Shown here: positions 1 through 4,749 of the stretch, piece by piece
How positions within the stretch are numbered: position 1 is the stretch's first letter
Layout of the letters: every line of letters begins with the position of its first letter
Source of the DNA: Planctomycetota bacterium
Lineage (GTDB): Bacteria > Planctomycetota > Phycisphaerae > UBA1845 > Fen-1342
Direction: 5' to 3'
Length of the DNA stretch: 11,079 nucleotides
NCBI GenBank assembly: GCA_030616465.1
Contig: JAUWXH010000020.1
Coordinates: 1 to 11,079 of the forward strand
Notes under the pieces: generated by a model
The model's database searches: none
The model's input: the letters and a program-made list of their open reading frames with translations, nothing else
What the model was told of the DNA's origin: nothing
Program-made: the position numbers and the translations under genes

Positions 1-666
1 GTCGTCTCGCACAGTGGCTCGCGCGGCCCGGGCAACCGCATCTGCATGTACTTCAGCCGCGTCGCCCGCGACTTGCACCGCGGCTTGCCGAGGGAACTCT
101 CCCACCTGGCGTGGTTGCCGCTCGACGGGGTCGGGGCGGAGTATTGGGCGGCAATGAAGCTGATGGGGCGGTTCGCCTCCGCCAGCCATCAGATTATCCA
201 CGAGCGGATCATCCGCTCCGTCGGGGAGGAAGTCGTCTACCAGATCGAGAACCACCATAACTACGCCTGGCGGGAGACGCACGGCGGACGCCAGGTGATT
301 GTTCATCGCAAGGGGGCGACGCCGGCTGGCACGGGCGTGTTCGGTTACATCCCCGGGTCAATGACCGCCCCGGGGTACCTGGTCGAAGGGCTCGGTGATC
401 CGCGCTCGCTGGATTCCGCTTCGCACGGGGCCGGCCGGCGCATGTCCCGCAAGCAGGCCCGCAGTACTACCTGCTGGAGCGAGATGAAGGCCTACCTGCG
501 CGAGCACGGGGTGCACCTGATGACCGCCGGCCTCGACGAAACGCCGAAAGCTTACAAGGACATTGAGGAGGTGATGGACGCCCAGTCGTCGCTCGTGCGG
601 CGGGTGGCCAAGTTCCAGCCTCGGCTGGTCAAGATGGCCCCTGAGGGCGAACGACCGGAGGATTGA
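1..666 (+). CDS. rtcB: RNA-splicing ligase RtcB, C-terminal part (5' end cut by window edge)
   Basis: The reading frame is open from base 1, so the gene starts outside the window; 221 codons are visible of a family usually about 400 residues long. RtcB joins RNA 2',3'-cyclic phosphate or 3'-phosphate ends to 5'-OH ends using GTP and Mn2+, in tRNA or rRNA repair. Family signatures appear in order: HSGSRGPGN right at the edge (metal-binding His), NHHNYAW (metal-binding His), VHRKGATPA, YIPGSM, and SASHGAGRRMSR. The His of SHGAGR, codon 424-426, matches the histidine that becomes guanylylated. The tail DETPKAYKDIEEVMDAQS closely follows the E. coli RtcB ending as I remember it, so the C-terminus is complete. 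No archease (its usual activator) is visible downstream. The gene converges on a minus-strand dockerin protein. Recognition is by motif; the N-terminal metal Cys/His region cannot be checked here. Confidence 0.95.
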   Translation, partial: VVSHSGSRGPGNRICMYFSRVARDLHRGLPRELSHLAWLPLDGVGAEYWAAMKLMGRFASASHQIIHERIIRSVGEEVVYQIENHHNYAWRETHGGRQVIVHRKGATPAGTGVFGYIPGSMTAPGYLVEGLGDPRSLDSASHGAGRRMSRKQARSTTCWSEMKAYLREHGVHLMTAGLDETPKAYKDIEEVMDAQSSLVRRVAKFQPRLVKMAPEGERPED

Positions 667-677
667 CTTGCGGTACC

Positions 678-782
678 GCCGGTCACCCAGAGCGAAGCGA
701 AGGGCCTCTCGCTAGGTCGACGCTGGTCTCGACAGGGGACGTCGCGATTCTTCGGTCGCTGCGCTCCCCCAGAATGACCGGC
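678..782. repeat. Interspersed inverted-repeat element (REP/MITE-like)
   Basis: The left end starts GCCGGTCACCCAGAGCGAAG. The right end, read on the opposite strand, starts GCCGGTCATTCTGGGGGAGC. The two termini are therefore imperfect inverted repeats flanking about 45 bases. The GAGCGAAGCGAAGG / TTCTTCG..GCTGCGCTC..AATGAC pattern resembles a repeat I remember as scattered between genes of many unrelated bacteria. It has no coding capacity. It lies 11 bases after the rtcB stop, between convergent genes, and its folded transcript could act as a transcript end or stabilising hairpin. Multicopy status is from memory and is not visible in this window. Confidence 0.6.
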
Positions 783-783
783 A

Positions 784-945
784 CTACGGGCAGCCCGCGC
801 CCCAGTGGGCGAGCAGGATGCCCAGGTCGGCCTGATCGGTGTCGCCGTCACCGTCGCAATCGCCCGGGCAGTCGCCGGCGCTAGCACCACGCCTGTGACT
901 CCCATGCTCCGGATCAGTTTGTCGTGCTTTCCTGTTCCGTGCGGC
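784..945 (-). pseudogene. Orphan half-dockerin tail, in frame after the TAG of the adjacent gene
   Basis: On the minus strand, the 53 codons after the stop at 946-948 are open and end at a second TAG (784-786). The second half reads GDCDGDGDTDQADLGILLAH followed by WGAGCP, a normal dockerin-type calcium-binding repeat. The first 20-odd codons are basic and featureless, unlike a secreted planctomycete linker. No ATG lies in this frame, so it is not an independent gene. It is probably the leftover 3' end of an older dockerin gene, or a third repeat cut off by the TAG. Translation by stop-codon read-through is possible but unsupported. Confidence 0.6.
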
Positions 946-1680
946 CTACGTGCCGCAACCCCAGTCGGACAGCAGGATGCCGAGGTCGGAGTGGCCGGTC
1001 TGGCCGTCGCCGTCGAGGTCGCCGATGCAGTCGCCGCCAGTGCAGCCCCAATCCGATAACAACGCACCCAGGTCGGAGTGGTCAGTATCGCCGTCCCCAT
1101 CGACATCGCCGGGACACCCGCCCACCTCGATGGTCAGCAGGGCGTCGTCCTCACTGAGAATGCTGGGAAAGCTGTCCATGGATGTGGGGTCTACCTTGAG
1201 GCCGATGTAGTCGGCCCCGGCATCCAGCAAATCCTGAACGGTGGTCGTGACGTCGAACGAGAAGTACAGCGGGCCGGTGTCTTGCTGCCACGTCTCCGTG
1301 CCGATCACCACGCCTGGGATTTCGAAGTCGCTCACATCGGCCTGCCCATTGCCGTGGTAAAGGATGAAGTCGAAGACCCGCGGCCAATTACCAGCGCCGT
1401 TGTTGACATGGATCGTTCCGGAAATCGTGGCACTGCTCACGGTCATTCCGGCATAGGGGGACACGTCGTACTCCTGGATGGCCCGATCCTCGCGATACGA
1501 CTGTTGGCGGAGCAGGCCCTCGAACGGCGGGTCGTTAAAGAAGTCTCCCTGGCCGTCCAATGGTTCGTCACGGATCGACGCGACGACGACCGGCGTGAGT
1601 TCATCGGCCCAGGCCGTTGAGGCCCCTAGGCCCAACAAAGTCACTCCCAACAGAGCTACCGCCCACCTTGCCTGAAACAT
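946..1680 (-). CDS. Secreted protein with C-terminal dockerin pair
   Basis: This is a 244-residue exported protein. I place the start at 1680, not at the upstream in-frame ATG at 1758, because GGAGAGGAG lies 7 bases before it and the protein then begins with a classical signal peptide (residues 1-25, ending STAWA before DELTP). Residues about 60-185 form a beta-rich domain (AIQEYDVSPYAGMTVSSATI ... LYFSFDVTTTVQDLL ... ADYIGLKV). This is reminiscent of DNRLRE-like carbohydrate-binding sandwiches, a resemblance by eye only. Residues 188-242 hold two dockerin-type segments (DVDGDGDTDHSDLGALLSDW and DLDGDGQTGHSDLGILLSDW) with calcium-loop aspartates. It probably acts outside the cytoplasm as a binding or structural protein; the dockerins may attach it to a partner or the surface. 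It has its own candidate promoter. It stops with TAG, after which another half-dockerin follows in frame. Confidence 0.85.
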   Translation of the reverse strand: MFQARWAVALLGVTLLGLGASTAWADELTPVVVASIRDEPLDGQGDFFNDPPFEGLLRQQSYREDRAIQEYDVSPYAGMTVSSATISGTIHVNNGAGNWPRVFDFILYHGNGQADVSDFEIPGVVIGTETWQQDTGPLYFSFDVTTTVQDLLDAGADYIGLKVDPTSMDSFPSILSEDDALLTIEVGGCPGDVDGDGDTDHSDLGALLSDWGCTGGDCIGDLDGDGQTGHSDLGILLSDWGCGT

Positions 1681-1687
1681 GGTCGTT

Positions 1688-1696
1688 CTCCTCTCC
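1688..1696 (-). promoter_or_regulatory. Ribosome binding site of the dockerin protein
   Basis: GGAGAGGAG on the minus strand, 7 bases before the ATG at 1680. It decides between this start and the ATG at 1758, which would bury the signal peptide behind 26 non-hydrophobic residues. Confidence 0.75.
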
Positions 1697-1728
1697 TGCC
1701 TTGGTATGTCCGGACCAGTGCTAGATAG

Positions 1729-1758
1729 ATGATACCACCCATTGGGGGGCGCGAGCAA
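1729..1758 (-). promoter_or_regulatory. Candidate sigma-70-type promoter for the dockerin protein
   Basis: On the minus strand, TTGCTC (1753-1758) and TATCAT (1729-1734) are separated by 18 bases. The -10 matches five of six consensus bases and the -35 only three. Transcription would start near 1722, giving a leader of about 40 bases containing the palindrome GTCCGGAC (1709-1716). It overlaps the rejected upstream ATG at 1758, which supports the start at 1680. Confidence 0.4.
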
Positions 1759-1786
1759 TGAAAACCCGATTATGACGGAGCGGCGC

Positions 1787-1805
1787 GAGGCCGGTTGTCG
1801 GCCTC
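1787..1805 (-). terminator. Hairpin after the prepilin-like gene
   Basis: GAGGCCG (1787-1793) and CGGCCTC (1799-1805) form a perfect 7-bp stem with a 5-base loop. It lies just beyond the second TAG (1825-1827) that follows the prepilin-like gene, so it could end that transcript. No T-run follows directly on the minus strand; the nearest is TTTT about 20 bases further. It is therefore a weak intrinsic terminator at best. Confidence 0.35.
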
Positions 1806-1824
1806 TGGGCGCGCCGTTGCACCG

Positions 1825-1923
1825 CTACGGGCAGCCTTCGCTCCAGTGGGACAGCAGGATGGCGAAGTCGGTCTGATCTGCGTCGGCGTCGCGGGCCGAC
1901 CGCTGGTTCTGAACGTCGCGCGC
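1825..1923 (-). pseudogene. Decayed half-dockerin tail, in frame after the TAG of the prepilin-like gene
   Basis: After the stop at 1924-1926, 32 codons remain open on the minus strand and end at TAG 1825-1827. They read ARDADADQTDFAILLSHW followed by SEGCP, recognisably the end of a dockerin repeat with a damaged calcium loop. The DNA aligns without gaps to the other orphan tail: in the 66 bases from 784 and from 1825 I count 12 differences, including an identical CTACGGGCAGCC around the shared stop. The two tails therefore share an origin. Neither has a start codon of its own. Confidence 0.55.
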
Positions 1924-2922
1924 CTAAGGGACGATGAACGAATCGGTGTTGGTCAAGGGGCCGACGGCCTGGTCCGCTTTGGGAACCATCCCGATGAGCA
2001 CCGCGCGCGGGTCGGTGAGGGAATTCTGAAGCGTGTAGATGTTGTCGTAGTAGACGCCGACGATCGGCTTTTCGAGGAATTCCACGTGGGAATCCACGAA
2101 CAGGACGTTTTGGCCCTCACCTCTGCTGTGGTTGCGGCTGTTGTAGGGGCGCCACTGGGCCGCTGAGATGCGGCGGATTTCGTGCGCACTTTGGCTGGAC
2201 CACGCCTGGGGTGCGTCCACGTGCGAGCGGCGGTCGCAAACGGTGCCGGTGCCCGCTAGTCCTTCACCGCCGGATTCATAGTAGGGCCCCTTGTCGGCGG
2301 CGATGGGCATGCGAACGTCCAGCGTTGCTCGGGGTTTGCCCCGGCGCGCGTACGGCAACTGGTAGCCGTAGCTGAGGCAGTCATACCCACGGAAGTCAAA
2401 ACGGGTCTTGCCCGGCAACGCGGCTTGGTCGGCGCCGGGCCCGCCGGCGTCCGAGCCTCGGTTGCGCAGGTCATCCCCGCGGTCGCCGGAGTCGGGGCAG
2501 ATGAACATGTGCGGCGTTGCCATCCCGCGGATGACTAGGAGGAACAGTGACCGGCTGGGGTGGCTTCGCTTGGGGCTCTTGGTTTTCGAGGTCTGCTCGG
2601 TGATGCGCAGGAACTTGTTGGAGCCCATCGTGCCCACCCAGCGGACCCCGTGCTGCGCGGGGACGGTGTCCTTGCGGTAGGTCGGCTCGTAGTAATGTTG
2701 TGGAAGCCACTCGAGGTTGTCGTTCGCGTAGATGTGCATAGCCCGGCCGATGCCGCGCAAGTTGTCGGCGCACACGGAGCGGTTCGAGAGGGCGCGCCCC
2801 CTGAACAAGACCGGCAGGCAGACCAGGACGAGAAGCAAGAGGAAGACGAGCCACGAGACGACATCTGCGAGCGAGACAGCTTTTCGAAACGTGCGATGGG
2901 TGTGTGAGCTGGCGGCGGGCAT
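1924..2922 (-). CDS. Membrane-anchored prepilin-like / H-X9-DG-type protein
   Basis: 332 residues from the ATG at 2922, chosen because AAGGAG sits 8 bases upstream; an in-frame ATG at 2967 has no such signal. A basic N-terminus (HTHRTFRKA) precedes one hydrophobic segment at residues 21-40 (VVSWLVFLLLLVLVCLPVLF). Then comes CADNLRGIGRAMHIYANDN, the typical opening of the soluble part of planctomycete DUF1559/type II secretion G-like proteins. A middle FICPDSGD motif and HSRGEGQNVLFVDSHVEF near residues 265-282 match the H-X9-DG processing-associated region, with DS in place of DG. It lacks the usual GFTLIE prepilin cleavage motif, so it may stay an uncleaved membrane protein. These families are very numerous in planctomycetes and mostly of unknown role. 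It is transcribed divergently from the phosphohydrolase gene and is followed in frame by a decayed dockerin tail. Confidence 0.85.
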   Translation of the reverse strand: MPAASSHTHRTFRKAVSLADVVSWLVFLLLLVLVCLPVLFRGRALSNRSVCADNLRGIGRAMHIYANDNLEWLPQHYYEPTYRKDTVPAQHGVRWVGTMGSNKFLRITEQTSKTKSPKRSHPSRSLFLLVIRGMATPHMFICPDSGDRGDDLRNRGSDAGGPGADQAALPGKTRFDFRGYDCLSYGYQLPYARRGKPRATLDVRMPIAADKGPYYESGGEGLAGTGTVCDRRSHVDAPQAWSSQSAHEIRRISAAQWRPYNSRNHSRGEGQNVLFVDSHVEFLEKPIVGVYYDNIYTLQNSLTDPRAVLIGMVPKADQAVGPLTNTDSFIVP

Positions 2923-2930
2923 CGGCGTTA

Positions 2931-2936
2931 CTCCTT
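2931..2936 (-). promoter_or_regulatory. Ribosome binding site of the prepilin-like gene
   Basis: AAGGAG on the minus strand, 8 bases ahead of the ATG at 2922. It favours this start over the longer in-frame ATGs at 2952 and 2967. Confidence 0.75.
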
Positions 2937-3104
2937 GCGCGAGAGGTGACATCCCCGACTTGGCCACCGAGGCCTATCGTGCCATTAATTGTGCACGAGC
3001 TCGGCCCAGCGTGTCAAGGACCGGGTAGCACGTCGGCCTTCGCTGGCGACACGCCGGTCGGGAGACGCCGCGGTGGTGCCGTCGCGGTGGGTAGCATGAT
3101 CGCG

Positions 3105-3110
3105 TATAAT
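3105..3110 (+). promoter_or_regulatory. -10 box for the phosphohydrolase gene
   Basis: A perfect TATAAT lies 50 bases before the ATG at 3161, in an otherwise very GC-rich stretch. No good -35 is visible 16-18 bases upstream (TCGCGG at 3082-3087). Transcription would start near 3117, so a GTG start at 3122 would leave almost no leader. This supports the ATG at 3161. I see no clear promoter for the divergent gene in 2923-3104. Confidence 0.5.
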
Positions 3111-3160
3111 GGGTCTCGGTTGTGACAAAACGCTGCGTCAGAAAGGGGAACGAGCTGCCG

Positions 3161-4546
3161 ATGAGTCGTATCGAGAAAGTTGCCATCATCGGGTTGGATT
3201 GTGCCGAGCCGAGTCTGGTCTTCGAGAAGTGGCTTGACGACCTGCCCAACCTGCGTCGGCTGACCCAGGCGGGGCTTTACGGGAATCTGGAAAGTTGCAT
3301 ACCGCCGATCACCGTACCGGCCTGGACCTGCATGGCCGCCAGCAAGGACCCGGGCACGCTGGGCATCTACGGCTTCCGCAACCGCAAGGACAACACCTAT
3401 GAGGGGTTGCGGATCGCCACCAACCTGGAAGTGCGTGAGCCGCGCATCTGGGACATCCTGGGTCGGGCCGGCAAGCAGTCGATCACGGTCGGCGTTCCGC
3501 AGACGTTTCCGATCGTTCGGCCGCCGCCCGGCTGTCAGATCACGTCATTCCTGACCCCGAGTGTCGAGAGCGAATACACCTCCCCGCCGCAACTGAAGCG
3601 CGAGATCGCCGAAGTGGTCGGCGAGTACATGCTCGACGTGAAGGGCTTCCGCACCGAGAACAAGCAATGGCTGCTGGACCAGATTTACGAGATGACCGAC
3701 AAGCGGTTCAAGGTCTGTCGGCACCTGCTGACGACCAAGCCGTGGGACCTGTTCTGGATGGTCGAAATGGGGCCCGACCGCATCCACCACGGCTTTTGGC
3801 AGTTCATGGACAAGGCGCACCACCGCTACAAGCCCGGCAACCCCTTCGAGAACGCGATCCACGATTACTACGTGTACACGGACAAGCTGATCGGTGAGCT
3901 GCTGGAGGTGATGGACGTGGAGACGACCGCGGTGTGGGTCGTGTCCGACCACGGCTCGAAGCGGATGGACGGCGGGTTTTGCTTCAACGACTGGCTCATC
4001 CGCGAGGGGCTGCTGGTGATGAAGGAGCCGGTCAGCGGGAAGCGGAAGTTCAACTTTGCCGACGTGGACTGGTCCAAGACCAAGGTCTGGGGCGAGGGGG
4101 GCTATTACGGCCGCTGCTTCATCAACCGGGCCGGTCGTGAGCCGCGGGGGACAGTGCCGGAGCGTGAGTACGAGTCGTTCCGCGACGAGCTGGTCGCCAA
4201 GATCGAGGCGCTGCCCGACCACGAAGGCCAGCCAATGGGCAGCCGAGCGTATAAGCCGGAGGATATTTACGACCAGGTCAGGAACGTCGCGCCCGATCTG
4301 GTGGTGATCTTCGGCGATCTGCGTTGGCGCAGCGTCGGGACGGTGGGTAACCCGGACGTTTACACGTTCGAGAACGACACCGGCCCCGACGACGCCAACC
4401 ATGCGCAGCAGGGGATGTATATCCTGTCGCACGCGTCGTTGCCGACCGAGAGGCGAGACGTCTCGCTGTACGACGTGGCCCCGACGACCTTGAAGATGAT
4501 GGGGCACCCGGTGCCGGACGACATGCGCGGAACCGCACTCGTCTGA
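3161..4546 (+). CDS. Alkaline phosphatase superfamily phosphohydrolase/phosphomutase-like (COG3379 type)
   Basis: 461 residues, no signal peptide, so probably cytoplasmic. The ATG at 3161 has AAAGGGG at 3142-3148 (long 12-base spacing); the alternative GTG at 3122 would sit almost on the transcription start. The two-metal site of the superfamily is complete by eye: Asp13 in IIGLDCAEP, a likely Thr51 nucleophile in PPITVPAWT, Asp206 and His210 in MGPDRIHHGFW, Asp263-His264 in VVSDHGS, and His414 in NHAQQGMYIL. The stretch PPITVPAWTCMAASKDPGTL followed by GIYGF is characteristic of the predicted AlkP phosphohydrolase group. Substrates of that group include phosphoesters and sometimes sulfates; the exact one cannot be read from sequence. 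The C-terminal LYDVAPTTLKMMGHPVPDDM is also typical, so the protein looks full length. It stands alone, converging on the protease gene. Confidence 0.88.
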   Translation: MSRIEKVAIIGLDCAEPSLVFEKWLDDLPNLRRLTQAGLYGNLESCIPPITVPAWTCMAASKDPGTLGIYGFRNRKDNTYEGLRIATNLEVREPRIWDILGRAGKQSITVGVPQTFPIVRPPPGCQITSFLTPSVESEYTSPPQLKREIAEVVGEYMLDVKGFRTENKQWLLDQIYEMTDKRFKVCRHLLTTKPWDLFWMVEMGPDRIHHGFWQFMDKAHHRYKPGNPFENAIHDYYVYTDKLIGELLEVMDVETTAVWVVSDHGSKRMDGGFCFNDWLIREGLLVMKEPVSGKRKFNFADVDWSKTKVWGEGGYYGRCFINRAGREPRGTVPEREYESFRDELVAKIEALPDHEGQPMGSRAYKPEDIYDQVRNVAPDLVVIFGDLRWRSVGTVGNPDVYTFENDTGPDDANHAQQGMYILSHASLPTERRDVSLYDVAPTTLKMMGHPVPDDMRGTALV

Positions 4547-4749
4547 TTGCTGTTGCCCCGTTTGTCAGTACATGTACGCCACCGGCTGCAACAGGATCAC
4601 GAATCAGGGGGATGCAGGCATTTCGTTCGGCAGCTATGGTCTCGGTATGTGAGAGCCCCCCGAGGGGGCGCTTGCGGATAGAAGAAGAACGCCGCGGAGG
4701 ATTTCCTCCGCGGCGTTTGCGTTGTCAATGTTGCCGGGGTAGCGGCGGT
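4547..4749. other. Intergenic spacer between convergent genes
   Basis: No gene is seen. It contains a 10-base palindrome GTACATGTAC (4568-4577), a small GC hairpin (GCCCCC 4655-4660 with GGGGGC 4664-4669, loop CGA), and the strong hairpin listed separately. The hairpins suit transcript ends of the two converging genes. Confidence 0.6.
4688..4717. terminator. Bidirectional hairpin terminator
   Basis: AACGCCGCGGAGGA (4688-4701) and TCCTCCGCGGCGTT (4704-4717) are perfect 14-bp inverted repeats with only TT between them. Read on the minus strand the stem is followed by CTTCTTCTATC, a fair T-rich tract 33 bases after the protease stop, so it probably ends that gene. On the plus strand only TGCGTTGTC follows, a weaker end for the phosphohydrolase transcript. 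Confidence 0.75.

Noticed and set aside
552..1106. Minus-strand 184-codon frame across the rtcB end and the dockerin region
   Set aside because: It is a frame-shifted reading of the dockerin DNA (Thr/Ala/Ser-rich) that crosses the repeat element and rtcB antisense. It is not a credible gene.
958..1115. Tandem DNA similarity that might suggest a CRISPR or satellite array
   Set aside because: The periodicity is explained by two dockerin segments in the coding frame. There are no identical repeats with unique spacers.
3545..4507. Minus-strand open frame of 320 codons opposite the phosphohydrolase
   Set aside because: The plus-strand frame carries all catalytic motifs. The antisense product is repetitive in His/Val/Leu with no recognisable domain.
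4568..4577. GTACATGTAC palindrome as an operator
   Set aside because: It lies between two convergent gene ends with no promoter nearby. A 10-base palindrome alone is weak evidence.
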